A DNA stretch of 43,861 nt from an uncultured Oscillospiraceae bacterium (GCA_934573935.1 CAKTMO010000014.1:1-43861), one strand, 5' to 3'. Positions 24,686-32,565 are shown, numbered from the stretch's first letter. Numbers and translations: made by a program. Notes: generated by a model from the sequence alone, not told the origin.

Positions 24686-25324
24686 TTATCTCACCTCGCT
24701 CACAAGGTGTGGCGCTGCGTCCGCTTTCTGCGCAAGCGCAAGCTCCGCGCGCAGGATCCTTGTCAAAAGATGCTCCGCGCCCAACGCCTGCACGAAGCCG
24801 GCTTCATTCCGCGCCGCCGCCTGCTCTGCGCGCGCAAAGCGCCGCAGCTGGCGCAGCGAATCGATATAGGTCAGCATCTGCGCGGGCGTCAGGCGCAGAT
24901 CCGGCACCGCCTCGACCATCTGCACCGCCCGCTCCCGGTTCTCTCTCGCCTGCGCGGGAAGATCGTTTTCCTCGCAGTACCACGCGGCGGTCAGCCAGCG
25001 GCGCGATGCTTCCGCCCACTTCCGCTCGTGTTCGGCAATCTTTGCCGCCCCCTCGAGCCGCCGCAGCCCGGCGTCCTGCTGCCGAAGCGCCCATTCCTGA
25101 TACTCCGCGCTCCGGACATAGGCGCGCGTCTGTTCGGAAGCCGGCGCTTCCAGGTCATCCGCCGCGTAATGGCAGTGCGGACATTCCAGCACAAACGACA
25201 GCACAGCGGTCTTCGGCTTCTGATCCAGCCCCATATCCGGCACATAGCGGCTGAGGACGACCTGCTGGCTGGAGCTTTGCCCGCAGACCGCGCAGCGCAG
25301 CGTCTTCGTTCTGATATTTGCCAT
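24686..25324 (-). CDS. DUF2225 family zinc-ribbon protein
   Basis: A 212-residue protein of the DUF2225 family. Cys11-x-x-Cys14 (CAVCG) and Cys48-x-x-Cys51 (ECPHCHYA) form the zinc ribbon, with SRYVPDMGLDQKP between. The C-terminal half is helical and TPR-like (EYQEWALRQQDAGLRRL; WAEASRRWLTAAWYCEEN). DUF2225 has no known function. GGAGAAAAGAGTC precedes the ATG. It is the first gene of the operon with the zincin-repeat protein and the ATPase, 1 nt from the former, so the three are very likely made together. Confidence 0.85.
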   Translation of the reverse strand: MANIRTKTLRCAVCGQSSSQQVVLSRYVPDMGLDQKPKTAVLSFVLECPHCHYAADDLEAPASEQTRAYVRSAEYQEWALRQQDAGLRRLEGAAKIAEHERKWAEASRRWLTAAWYCEENDLPAQARENRERAVQMVEAVPDLRLTPAQMLTYIDSLRQLRRFARAEQAAARNEAGFVQALGAEHLLTRILRAELALAQKADAAPHLVSEVR

Positions 25325-25350
25325 GACTCTTTTCTCCTTTTCCGCATTCT

Positions 25351-25395
25351 AAAAAAGGCCTCAGCCTGCCGACGGTCGTTCAGCAAGCTGAGGCC
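25351..25395 (-). terminator. Terminator between the zinc-ribbon genes and the DUF2225 operon
   Basis: Arms GGCCTCAGC (25357-25365) and GCTGAGGCC (25387-25395), with a run giving TTTTTT on the minus strand. No good promoter is seen between it and the DUF2225 start, so partial read-through may feed the operon. Confidence 0.8.
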
Positions 25396-25424
25396 AATGG
25401 AACAATGATGCTATGACCGCTGCG

Positions 25425-26390
25425 TCAGTCCTCTTTCCACTTCTCAACAGCAAGATCGCCAAGCTTCTGGATGTCGGAGATCATGGCGCCGATCTCGCGG
25501 ATCGCCTTGTTGGTCTGCTCAGTGGGCAGGACCTCGTTATAGCCGGTGAACACCGCCTCGATCATCGGCGTAAGACCGGCGAAGCCGCCCCTTTCGCAGC
25601 GCAGGTGCAGCACGCCGCTGCCCATCTTGCTGCACACCTGGAAGTCGAGATTCGGCTTGAACGAAAACAGGATATCGCTTGCGATCTTCTGGATGAGCGC
25701 CACGAGCGCCGGGATCAGCAGCAGGATCGCCACAGTGCGCGAAACATTTGCTCCAAGGATCGTAAAGCCCATGGTCGTAACGGCGAACGCGGCAAGGCAG
25801 GTCTTGGCGGCATAGCGCTCGCCAAGGAAGAACGTGAACGCCAGCGCGACAAGTCCGAAGAGGTATTGCAGGATGCCGAGGATCACAGGCGTTTCGGAGA
25901 ACACCCCTCTGAAAGCCAGCTGCCAGCCGATCGCCCCGCAGAAGCCGCTCAGCAGAAGGATCAGCAGCAGATCCAGAATGCTGAAGCGGAAGTTGCGGCT
26001 GATCTGGAATCCAGCCAGCTCAGCGATGGAAAACTCGTGCTGCACCACGGTCGGCCCGGTCAGCGAAACGCCCTTTGCGCGGAAGATCACGCGCTTGTTC
26101 GTTACCTGGAGCCGTCCCTCTGCACGCATGAACTTGATGCGGGAACGCAGGGTGCAGAGGTCGTACTGCCGGATGGGGATCTCGCCCTCATCGGGTGAAA
26201 CGTTCTCCGGAATGATCTTCATGTTGCGCTCATAGCGGACCTTTGGATCCCGGCTGCTCTCCCGCAGGCCGAAAAACTGGTTGACGGGGTTTTTGTTCTG
26301 GAGCGCGGCGTCAAAATCGATCACATTTTTCTGGCAGGAGCATCTCTCTCCCTCTTCGATCTTCTTTCCGCATCTGGTACAATAAGGCAT
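25425..26390 (-). CDS. Zinc-ribbon membrane protein with PH-like region
   Basis: This 321-residue protein begins with a zinc ribbon (Cys4, Cys7, Cys17, Cys19 in CTRCGKK...CSC). A soluble segment follows, with GRLQVTNKRVIFRAKG, the pattern of bacterial PH-like/GRAM domains (LxVTNxRVIF). Four transmembrane helices lie at about 148-235, and the C-terminal cytoplasmic tail ends in a helix. Family function is unknown. It starts 42 nt after the preceding zinc-ribbon gene and shares its strand. The ribosome site is TCAGGAGGAAG. The terminator at 25351 ends this transcript. Confidence 0.78.
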   Translation of the reverse strand: MPYCTRCGKKIEEGERCSCQKNVIDFDAALQNKNPVNQFFGLRESSRDPKVRYERNMKIIPENVSPDEGEIPIRQYDLCTLRSRIKFMRAEGRLQVTNKRVIFRAKGVSLTGPTVVQHEFSIAELAGFQISRNFRFSILDLLLILLLSGFCGAIGWQLAFRGVFSETPVILGILQYLFGLVALAFTFFLGERYAAKTCLAAFAVTTMGFTILGANVSRTVAILLLIPALVALIQKIASDILFSFKPNLDFQVCSKMGSGVLHLRCERGGFAGLTPMIEAVFTGYNEVLPTEQTNKAIREIGAMISDIQKLGDLAVEKWKED

Positions 26391-26433
26391 CGTTTCTTCC
26401 TCCTGATTTTTGATTTATGGATTCCGGCAGAGA

Positions 26434-27681
26434 TCAGTATCTGATGTTGAAATCATACAGCATCCAGCCGCTGTCCTCTGAATAATAATACTCCATCGTT
26501 GCCCGGCCGTAGCTCTCGCCGGTCCGGGTCTCGATCTCATCCGTCCACCAGTCGATCGTATTGCGGGAATACTTGTAGTCGTAGTTGATACGGCAGCTGT
26601 AGTAGTATTCCGTGCCGAAGTACTGGCTGGAGCTGTTGTCAGTCGCGCCCGTCATGCCGATGGAGGTGTAGCCGGTCTGATCCTCCGGGTCGTACAGGCG
26701 GCTCTCCAGATAGCTGTAAGATGCGTATGCATCGCTGTCGGGCGTGAGAACAATATCGCCCGGCAGACCGCTGTGGGCGATCGCAGCGTTGATGATGCTC
26801 TTCGTCTGCGAAAGCGCAAGGTCGTAGACCTGCTGGCAGACACCGTCGCTGTAGTACATCTCGTAGCAGCTGTATCCATCGCCGCTGTAGGAGGGGTAAA
26901 CCGTATCCGTCACCGGGCTGGCCAGATCGTTCGCCAGCGTGATGTCGTACGAGCGCAGGAACAGCGCAGGGATCGTGTAGCAGTCGTAATCGCCGTCCTG
27001 ATACGGACCCTCCAGCAGAACGCCGTCGAACGTGACGCGCGTTCCGGGAATAACGCTGATCGAATAGTCCCTTACAATGAAGTCCGGCATGACCTGATAG
27101 TCGTCGAAAAAGAGCAGATGCTTTTTCCCGCTGTTGACCACCGTTACATACTGCGAGCGGGCGCTGCTCTCTCCGTTGAGATAGTAGTCGAACACATAGG
27201 TGCGCTCAAGCGCCGCGCCGTCCGCCTCATCGCCGTATTCCAGCTCCGTTACCGTGTAGTTGTAAATGTTCTGCGGCGCGTAGGTCATGCCCCAGTAAGC
27301 ATCAAAGGCTTCCTTATCCGTAAACGGCGTTTCCTCGATGCTCATGCAGCCGTAGGCCGCGTCCGCGTCCGCGTTGACCACGCCCAGAAAATACTTTTCC
27401 GCCACCCGTTCGGGGCTGTAGACGTTGCTGCCGATGATCGCAAAGGCGCACACCAGCACCACGGCCGCCGCGATGGGGATCAGCACCTTTTTGTGCTTCT
27501 TCACAGCGGCAAGCGCGCCGGGCGCCCAGCTCTTTAACGAATGGCCCGCCGTTTCCGTCACATCGGAAACGACTTCCTTCATGGATCGTCCGCCGTTCTG
27601 ATTGTCGATCAGCTCCGTTCCGCATTCCATGCAGTACTGGTTTTTGTCCGGGTTCTCTTTCCCGCAATTTGGGCAAAACAT
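26434..27681 (-). CDS. Zinc-ribbon, single-helix extracytoplasmic protein (YvbJ/TcaA-like layout)
   Basis: This 415-residue protein has a zinc ribbon at Cys3, Cys6, Cys17, Cys20 (CPNCGKEN...CMECG), a cytoplasmic linker and one transmembrane helix (about 66-86, VLIPIAAAVVLVCAFAIIG). An outside domain of about 325 residues, rich in Tyr and Asp, follows. The order zinc ribbon - helix - extracellular domain is the layout of YvbJ/TcaA-type envelope proteins; sequence similarity beyond the layout is not claimed. GGAGAG precedes the ATG and a strong promoter lies at 27717-27746. Together with the gene at 25425 it forms a two-gene zinc-ribbon unit. Confidence 0.75.
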   Translation of the reverse strand: MFCPNCGKENPDKNQYCMECGTELIDNQNGGRSMKEVVSDVTETAGHSLKSWAPGALAAVKKHKKVLIPIAAAVVLVCAFAIIGSNVYSPERVAEKYFLGVVNADADAAYGCMSIEETPFTDKEAFDAYWGMTYAPQNIYNYTVTELEYGDEADGAALERTYVFDYYLNGESSARSQYVTVVNSGKKHLLFFDDYQVMPDFIVRDYSISVIPGTRVTFDGVLLEGPYQDGDYDCYTIPALFLRSYDITLANDLASPVTDTVYPSYSGDGYSCYEMYYSDGVCQQVYDLALSQTKSIINAAIAHSGLPGDIVLTPDSDAYASYSYLESRLYDPEDQTGYTSIGMTGATDNSSSQYFGTEYYYSCRINYDYKYSRNTIDWWTDEIETRTGESYGRATMEYYYSEDSGWMLYDFNIRY

Positions 27682-27716
27682 AGTATCATTTCTCTCCCCT
27701 ATTGTAATGATGATTT

Positions 27717-27746
27717 ATTATACACCGGCGTCGCGCGCTATTGCAA
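27717..27746 (-). promoter_or_regulatory. Promoter of the zinc-ribbon gene pair
   Basis: Minus strand: -35 TTGCAA (27746-27741), an 18-nt spacer ending TG (extended -10), then TATAAT (27722-27717). Confidence 0.72.
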
Positions 27747-27791
27747 CCGTTTGCAGCAAAATATGGCAGGATTTGGCAAAAAATCCCAGCG

Positions 27792-27856
27792 TTTCTAAAA
27801 CTGTTCCCGTTTAGAAAGCAGTTAAGGACGCTCCGCCGAAGCGAAGCGCCCTTAAC
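27792..27856. other. Two adjacent hairpin-forming inverted repeats
   Basis: TTTCTAAA (27792-27799) pairs with TTTAGAAA (27810-27817), and GTTAAGG (27821-27827) pairs with CCTTAAC (27850-27856). They lie between the zinc-ribbon promoter and the tRNA-Leu terminator, where no gene is visible. Neither has a clear U-tract. Possible roles are a small structured RNA, a terminator remnant or a mobile-repeat relic. Confidence 0.45.
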
Positions 27857-27924
27857 CTCCTCGTGAAGCCGTCCGGCAGGCGGCGTACATGGCAGACGGC
27901 GTGTGCGCAGGACGCAAAGCCGCA

Positions 27925-27969
27925 TGAAAAGGCGCAGCGGGCAGCTAATGATCAGCTGTCCGCTGCGCC
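27925..27969 (-). terminator. Terminator of tRNA-Leu
   Basis: GGCGCAGCGG and CCGCTGCGCC arms, with an inner CAGCTAATGATCAGCTG helix, are followed on the minus strand by TTTTCATG, just past the tRNA 3' end. Confidence 0.75.
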
Positions 27970-27970
27970 A

Positions 27971-28057
27971 TGGTGCCGGTGACCGGACTCGAACCGGTAC
28001 GCTGTCGCCAGCGGTGGATTTTGAGTCCACTACGTCTACCAATTCCATCACACCGGC
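27971..28057 (-). tRNA. tRNA-Leu (anticodon CAA), CCA encoded
   Basis: A class II tRNA of 87 nt. Acceptor GCCGGTG pairs with CACCGGC, then A and CCA. The anticodon stem GTGGA/TCCAC has the loop CTCAAAA, giving anticodon CAA (28023-28021). A long variable arm (GCTGGCGACAGC region) and T-loop TTCGAGT are present. It reads the UUG leucine codon. Confidence 0.96.
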
Positions 28058-28070
28058 AGGTGCAAGCGAT

Positions 28071-28099
28071 ATTATACGCGAAGCGCCGCGCGTTTGCAA
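28071..28099 (-). promoter_or_regulatory. Promoter of tRNA-Leu
   Basis: Minus strand: -35 TTGCAA (28099-28094), a 17-nt GC-rich spacer, -10 TATAAT (28076-28071), 13 nt from the mature 5' end. Confidence 0.78.
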
Positions 28100-28128
28100 G
28101 CAAAACTTTCTCTCTGCCCGGCAGGCAA

Positions 28129-28167
28129 GCAGGAGGCGGCGGGCGCTTTGCGCCTGCCGCCTCCTTT
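28129..28167. terminator. Strong hairpin downstream of ade
   Basis: AGGAGGCGGC pairs with GCCGCCTCCT around GGGCGCTTTGCGCCT, which forms its own inner stem. The T-run (CCTTTTCC) is on the plus side and the minus side is T-poor. It is the only candidate terminator for ade. Confidence 0.6.
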
Positions 28168-28203
28168 TCCGTATGGCAGAAGGACGCGCACGGACAGAAC
28201 CGT

Positions 28204-29937
28204 TCAGACGTAACGCTGATGGATCACATCGAATACGCCGCGCGTGGTGAGCCGTAGCGTGGGGATGACCGTGAGCGCCATGAACGAGAGCGTCATAAAC
28301 GGATCGACCCCGCGCGAAACGCCCAGGGCAAACGCCTGCTCCTTGGCGTTTTCGAGCGCCTCGTTGACCTCAACGAGCGGCGCTTCGCTCATGATGCCCG
28401 CGATCTGGAGCTGCACCTCGCCGAGCACCTTGCCGCCGTCCATCACGACGATGCCGCCGCCAAGCTCGACCACGCGGTTGACCGCCGCAGCCATATCCTC
28501 CTCGTTCGCGCCGACAACGATGATGTTGTGGCTGTCGTGCGAGATGGAGGTCGCCACCGCGCCGGACTTCAGGCCGTAGCCCTTGATGTAGCCGATGCCG
28601 ATGTGGTGCGTGTTCTTGTGCCGCTCGATAACGGCGATCTTAAGGATATCGTCCTCCACGCTGATCTTTTCGGCATAGCCCGCGTCGGTCGTAACGATCT
28701 CGCCCGGAACCATGCCAAGCACGGCGCGCGGGCGGGATTCGATGAAGTCCTCCGCCGAAAGATGCGCAACGTGGAACGTCTCATGGGAACGCCTGACGAG
28801 ATGCGGGTCGATCTCGGGCGCTTCAAAGGGCGTAACGGTCTTGCCATCGAACATCCGCCTGCCCCGCTTGTAGACCTCAAGGATGTTGAAGTCCTCGAAA
28901 TTGTCGATGACGACAAAGTCCGCAAGGAAGCCGGGTGCGATCGCGCCGCGGTTGTTGAGCAGGAAGTAGCGCGCGGCATGGTGGCTGGCGCATTTGACGG
29001 CAATGATCGGATCGATGCCCGCTTGGATCGCGCGGCGCACGATATAGTCGATGTGGCCCTTTTCCAGCAGGTCGTTCGGGTGCTTGTCATCGGTGCAGAA
29101 CATACAGTAGGTGTAATACTGCGGCGTGAGCAGCGGGAGCAGCGCATCGAGGTTGCGCGCGGCCGTCCCCTCGCGGATCATGATGTACTGCCCGCGCTCA
29201 AGCTTGGCCAGCGCATCTTCTACCGTGCTGCACTCATGGTCGGAATAAACGCCTGCGGCGATATAGGCGTTCAGGTCGTTGCCCGCAAGGCCCGGCGCAT
29301 GGCCGTCGATCTTTTTGTGATGCGCCTGCGCGGCGACGATCTTTTCCAGCACCTGCTCGTCGGCATTCGCTACGCCGACATAGTTCATCATTTCGGCAAG
29401 GCCCTCCACGCGGTTATGCTCGTAAAAAGAGTCGATCGCGCGGTAATCCAGCACCGCGCCGGATTCATCCAGCGGCGTGGCGGGAACGCAGGAGGGAAGC
29501 ATAAAGCGCACATCCACAGGCAGATCCTCGGTCGCCTGCAGCATATATTCAATGCCGTCGGTCCCCATAACGTTTGCGATCTCGTGCGGGTCGGTAATGA
29601 CGGTGGTCGTGCCGTGCGGAATCACGGCATTGGCAAACTCCTTCGGGGAGACGAGCGCGCTCTCCAAGTGGATGTGCGCATCGACAAAGCCGGGCAGCAC
29701 GAGCTTGCCGCCCATGTCGATCTCCGTTTCCCCCTCGTAATGCTCGCCCATGCCGGCGATCAGCCCCTCGGCCACGGCAATGTCGCCGTGACTCAGCTGG
29801 TTGCAGAAGACGTTCACATAGGTCGCGTTTTTGAGAACAAGGTCGGCCTTCTGCCGTCCCGAGGCCACCTCGACGACGTGCAGCTTCTTGTTCAGCTTGC
29901 GGTTGATCTTGCCTGCATAGCTTTCCCGGTATGCCAT
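28204..29937 (-). CDS. ade: Adenine deaminase
   Basis: This enzyme converts adenine to hypoxanthine and ammonia for purine salvage, using a metal-dependent amidohydrolase TIM barrel. It is 577 residues long, normal for the Ade family. The metal-binding HIH is at 88-90 (FVDAHIHLES). Further family motifs are ITDPHEIANVMG, DGHAPGLAG, YSDHECST, MFCTDDKHPNDL and the C-terminal HDSHNIIVVGANEEDMA block. AAGGAGGGAAC precedes the ATG at 29937. The gene appears monocistronic. No purine riboswitch is visible in the 225 nt upstream, only a weak promoter-like TCGACA-17-TACTCT. Confidence 0.97.
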   Translation of the reverse strand: MAYRESYAGKINRKLNKKLHVVEVASGRQKADLVLKNATYVNVFCNQLSHGDIAVAEGLIAGMGEHYEGETEIDMGGKLVLPGFVDAHIHLESALVSPKEFANAVIPHGTTTVITDPHEIANVMGTDGIEYMLQATEDLPVDVRFMLPSCVPATPLDESGAVLDYRAIDSFYEHNRVEGLAEMMNYVGVANADEQVLEKIVAAQAHHKKIDGHAPGLAGNDLNAYIAAGVYSDHECSTVEDALAKLERGQYIMIREGTAARNLDALLPLLTPQYYTYCMFCTDDKHPNDLLEKGHIDYIVRRAIQAGIDPIIAVKCASHHAARYFLLNNRGAIAPGFLADFVVIDNFEDFNILEVYKRGRRMFDGKTVTPFEAPEIDPHLVRRSHETFHVAHLSAEDFIESRPRAVLGMVPGEIVTTDAGYAEKISVEDDILKIAVIERHKNTHHIGIGYIKGYGLKSGAVATSISHDSHNIIVVGANEEDMAAAVNRVVELGGGIVVMDGGKVLGEVQLQIAGIMSEAPLVEVNEALENAKEQAFALGVSRGVDPFMTLSFMALTVIPTLRLTTRGVFDVIHQRYV

Positions 29938-30094
29938 GTGGTTCCCTCCTTATTGATTCTCTGCCGCGCTCATATTCTGCCGGCGCAGCAGGGGTATTTT
30001 TCTAAGAGTACTACGTTTCTTCCCGCTTGTCGAGCAGAAATCGGGCCGGGATTTTTGTGCGATTTGCCCATCGAACGGCGAGCGCACGGCTGAA

Positions 30095-30161
30095 GGATTC
30101 TCCGGATGTTCGCCAGTCCCCCCGCAGTCATTTTCAACGGGGAACCACCGGATTCTCCGGA
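30095..30161. repeat. Pair of 12-bp direct repeats upstream of ade
   Basis: GGATTCTCCGGA occurs at 30095-30106 and again at 30150-30161, 55 bp apart, between ade and the TfoX-like gene. Each copy contains the palindrome TCCGGA. Possibly a regulator site; no regulator is identified. Confidence 0.35.
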
Positions 30162-30164
30162 AAC

Positions 30165-30482
30165 TCACCCCTTCTTCCGGCGCTTGGGCAGCGGCGTGAT
30201 CTCCTCCAGCAGCGCGACAGCCTGCTCCGTCAGCGCGCGGTTTTCAATGTCCAGAACGTAATGGAGCTTCGCTCCCTCGTAGGGATACGCCTCCGGCGCG
30301 CCCTGCATCAGCGCAGCAAGCTCCGGCAGCTTTTTCACCATCACGGTATTGTCGCAGACGAGCAGGACCGGCTTTCCGCTGGCATACACAAGGTACTCGC
30401 CGAACATTTTCCGGCAGGTGATGTTCTCGATCCCGCGCAGCTGGTCGCAAACGAACGCGATATAGTCCTTTGATGTGGCCAC
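30165..30482 (-). CDS. TfoX/Sxy N-terminal domain protein
   Basis: This protein of about 105 residues consists only of the TfoX N-terminal domain: TSKDYIAFVCDQLRGIENIT, then CRKMFGEYLVYASGKPVLLV and VMVKKLPELAALMQ. Proteobacterial TfoX/Sxy controls competence; single-domain Firmicute homologues have no proven role. The GTG at 30482 is preferred because GGAGG lies at proper spacing (about 8 nt) and the family typically starts M-A-T/S-S/T-K-x-Y. The ATG at 30488 would leave the ribosome site only 2 nt away. A near-consensus promoter lies at 30569. Confidence 0.88.
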   Translation of the reverse strand: MATSKDYIAFVCDQLRGIENITCRKMFGEYLVYASGKPVLLVCDNTVMVKKLPELAALMQGAPEAYPYEGAKLHYVLDIENRALTEQAVALLEEITPLPKRRKKG

Positions 30483-30568
30483 GATCATTCCTCCGTGCCG
30501 TGCCGCTCCGCGCCCGTGTGTTCGTCCGGAGTAACCGGCAGGCGGGCCGGGCGGCAGACTATGCCCTG

Positions 30569-30597
30569 ATTTTAGTGCTGTTCCGGATGGTTGTCAA
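30569..30597 (-). promoter_or_regulatory. Promoter of the TfoX-like gene
   Basis: Minus strand: consensus -35 TTGACA (30597-30592), a 17-nt spacer, -10 TAAAAT (30574-30569). From 30600 to about 30735 no gene or structure is visible. Confidence 0.8.
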
Positions 30598-30739
30598 CAG
30601 GTGGGGCGCCCCGCCTGCACGAGCGCGGCCGCAAAGCCCTCCGATGCCGCCCGCCGTAAGAACGCCGGAAAGAACGCCTTCCCTTCGGCGCAGGCAGGCG
30701 CATCGATGCCCGCGCGCGGCGCGCAGCATTTCTCCACGC

Positions 30740-30768
30740 TTGTAAAATTGTTCAAGCTGATATAAAAT
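30740..30768 (+). promoter_or_regulatory. Probable promoter of the LysR gene
   Basis: -35 TTGTAA (30740-30745), a 17-nt spacer, -10 TAAAAT (30763-30768). CTTG...CAAG half-sites (about 30739-30756) over this promoter resemble a T-N11-A LysR box, consistent with autoregulation. Confidence 0.5.
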
Positions 30769-30801
30769 ACAGAAAAAAGTTGTAATTGGGAGGGTCGGTC
30801 A

Positions 30802-31731
30802 ATGAACTTTGATTCTCTGGAATACTTCTCCGTCCTGGCGCGCGAGCGCAGCTTCACCCGCGCTTCGGAAAGCCTGCATATCACGCAGCAGTCGCTCTCG
30901 TCGCATATTGCAGGGCTTGAGAAGGAGCTGAACTGCCAGCTTGTGGTGCGGCGCATCCCGCTGGAGCTGACGTTTGCGGGACAGACCTTTCTCCGCTACG
31001 CGAAGGAGCTTCGCCGGACGCAGCACGCCATGCAGCAGGAATTCTGCGATATCTCCAGAAATCAGAAGGGCGAGCTGCGCATCGGCATCGCGTTCACGCG
31101 CGGGCGCGCCATCATGCCGCAGTTGATTCCTGCGTTCCAGCGGCAGTATCCCAATGTAGAGGTGACGCTCGCCGAGGACTCCAACGACGCGCTGCAAAAG
31201 CTGCTTGCAGACGGCGACATCGACCTTGCCATCGCCGAGTTTTCCAAAGCGCCGCAGGAGGTCGAGCTGCGGAACTTTTACGAGGAAACGATCGTTCTGT
31301 GCCTTTCCGGCGCGCTGCTCGCCCGCTGCGATATCGACCTCGCCGCGCACGAAGCGGCGCTGCGCGCGGGCGATCTGAGCAGCCTGCGGAACTGCCCGTT
31401 TGTTCTCGGCCCGGCAGAGGACATCGGCGGGCGCATGGGACGCGAGATGCTTCGGCGCTCCGGCGTGAAGCCGATCGTCAAGGCAACCTCGGCCAACATT
31501 GAAACGCTGCTCTCCCTGTGCGAACAGGGCGCAGGCGCGTGCTTCAGCCCGGAAAACCTTATCCGCACTGCGCTCTCCGACGCACAGATCAAGCGGCTGC
31601 ACCTTCTGCGTTTTGACAGCGGCGCATCGTATCCGATCCGCTTCGGCTACCTCAGGCGCTCATATCAGTGGAGCGTGATCGAAGAATTCATCCGCATCGC
31701 GCAGGGAGCGATCGCCTCGCCGGCCGGATGA
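30802..31731 (+). CDS. LysR family transcriptional regulator
   Basis: A 309-residue LysR-type regulator. The N-terminal winged HTH is complete (MNFDSLEYFSVLARERSFTR, then SLHITQQSLSSHIAGLEKEL). A linker helix and a periplasmic-binding-protein-like effector domain starting at GELRIGIAFTRGRAIMPQLI follow. LysR targets are usually divergent neighbours; the nearest divergent gene is the TfoX-like one about 320 bp away, so the target is uncertain. TTGGGAGGG precedes the ATG. It is monocistronic and converges on the KTR gene, with a shared hairpin at 31792-31832. Confidence 0.93.
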   Translation: MNFDSLEYFSVLARERSFTRASESLHITQQSLSSHIAGLEKELNCQLVVRRIPLELTFAGQTFLRYAKELRRTQHAMQQEFCDISRNQKGELRIGIAFTRGRAIMPQLIPAFQRQYPNVEVTLAEDSNDALQKLLADGDIDLAIAEFSKAPQEVELRNFYEETIVLCLSGALLARCDIDLAAHEAALRAGDLSSLRNCPFVLGPAEDIGGRMGREMLRRSGVKPIVKATSANIETLLSLCEQGAGACFSPENLIRTALSDAQIKRLHLLRFDSGASYPIRFGYLRRSYQWSVIEEFIRIAQGAIASPAG

Positions 31732-31791
31732 TCCGCGCGGTTAAGTCCGGCGTTGTTCCCGTAAGCCTTTGCTATCCGTTCCAGAAACAAC

Positions 31792-31832
31792 AGACGCAGC
31801 GCAAACCGATTTCCTCGGATTGCGCTGCGTCT
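31792..31832. terminator. Terminator between LysR and KTR genes
   Basis: Perfect 13-bp arms AGACGCAGCGCAA and TTGCGCTGCGTCT, with an inner CCGA/TCGG pair. It overlaps the KTR stop codon. U-tracts are short on both strands. Confidence 0.65.
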
Positions 31833-32019
31833 AAGCGTCCGGCAGTTTGATTTCTTCCATTTCCCCGTCTCTGAGGCGGATCACGCAGGTGTATTTGCAC
31901 TTCGGGCAGAACAGGGGGAAATCCTCCAGCACCGTATGCGCCCGTATCTGGGTTCTCGTCTTGCCGCCGCATTTTGGGCAGCGGAGCCAATCCAGCTTTG
32001 GCTTCAGATCTTCCGCCAT
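31831..32019 (-). CDS. Cysteine-rich KTR domain protein
   Basis: A 62-residue zinc-knuckle protein. CPKCGGKTRTQIRAHTVLED and FPLFCPKCKYTCVI match the Cys_rich_KTR family (CPxCGxKTRxxIRxDT...FPLYCPKCK). The family is found on Firmicute chromosomes and conjugative transposons; its function is unknown. It begins 1 nt after the stop of the HTH regulator gene and is presumably co-translated with it. A terminator overlaps its end. Confidence 0.85.
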   Translation of the reverse strand: MAEDLKPKLDWLRCPKCGGKTRTQIRAHTVLEDFPLFCPKCKYTCVIRLRDGEMEEIKLPDA

Positions 32020-32020
32020 C

Positions 32021-32530
32021 TTATAGCACCTGTTCGCCTGTTGGGGCAGAGATGAGCGTGATCTGCCGCGTCCTGCTGCTTTCGACCGCTTCCGCTTTCA
32101 TATACCTGAGCGCAATTTCATTGATCTCTGAAAGGAAGCTGGAAAATTCCTCATCCGTCAGCAGCAGGGTGCAGTTCGTGAGCAGCAGCATATCTTTTTT
32201 CGGATCGGCATTGCCTCCGGCAAAATACCTCGCAAACGATGCGCAAATGCCGAGCAGCGCCATCTGCACGGCATTTCCGCTCTCATCTTCGGTCGCCAAA
32301 GCATTCTTATTCAGCTGGTAAACGCTTTCCACTGTGCCGCGAATTCGATTTTCGCCCACGACCATGAGGATGGCGTGATCCGAAAGAATTTTGATATGGC
32401 GGTACAGGCTTGCGCTCGGAACATCAGGCAGCGCCTGTTTGAGGTCCTTCACCGCGCCTGTTTCATGGAGCAAAAAATACTGGAAGATCCTTTGGCGCAC
32501 CGGATTCATGACCACTTCTGCGATCTCCAT
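32021..32530 (-). CDS. ArsR-like winged-helix regulator
   Basis: This 169-residue protein has an N-terminal winged HTH: VVMNPVRQRIFQYFLLHETG, then VKDLKQALPDVPSASLYRHIKILSD and a wing with YQLNKNA. A helical C-terminal region of unknown ligand follows. It resembles ArsR/HTH_20-type regulators. The ATG at 32530 follows GAGGGGTGA. An in-frame ATG at 32563 is rejected because the -10 box (32571-32566) places the transcript start at about that codon. The dyad over the promoter suggests autoregulation. It is co-transcribed with the KTR gene. Confidence 0.82.
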   Translation of the reverse strand: MEIAEVVMNPVRQRIFQYFLLHETGAVKDLKQALPDVPSASLYRHIKILSDHAILMVVGENRIRGTVESVYQLNKNALATEDESGNAVQMALLGICASFARYFAGGNADPKKDMLLLTNCTLLLTDEEFSSFLSEINEIALRYMKAEAVESSRTRQITLISAPTGEQVL

Positions 32531-32565
32531 TCGCTCTATCACCCCTCGGATTATTTCATGCATCC

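Noticed and set aside
22549..25254. Long plus-strand open frames (up to about 900 codons) opposite the zincin-repeat gene
   Set aside because: GC-rich antisense shadows; no ribosome site, Arg/Leu-rich low-complexity peptides, and the minus-strand genes have clear families and spacing.
21227..25324. Reading the VirD4-like cassette as part of an integrated conjugative element
   Set aside because: No relaxase, VirB4/VirB6, integrase, att repeats or AT-rich composition surround it; the nearest integrase remnant is about 20 kb away at a tRNA. An ancient relic is not excluded.
28528..30093. 521-codon plus-strand open frame opposite ade
   Set aside because: Shadow of a confidently identified adenine deaminase gene.
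29938..30164. Purine riboswitch upstream of ade
   Set aside because: No purine-aptamer core (paired P1 with conserved J2/3 and loop-loop elements) could be recognised.
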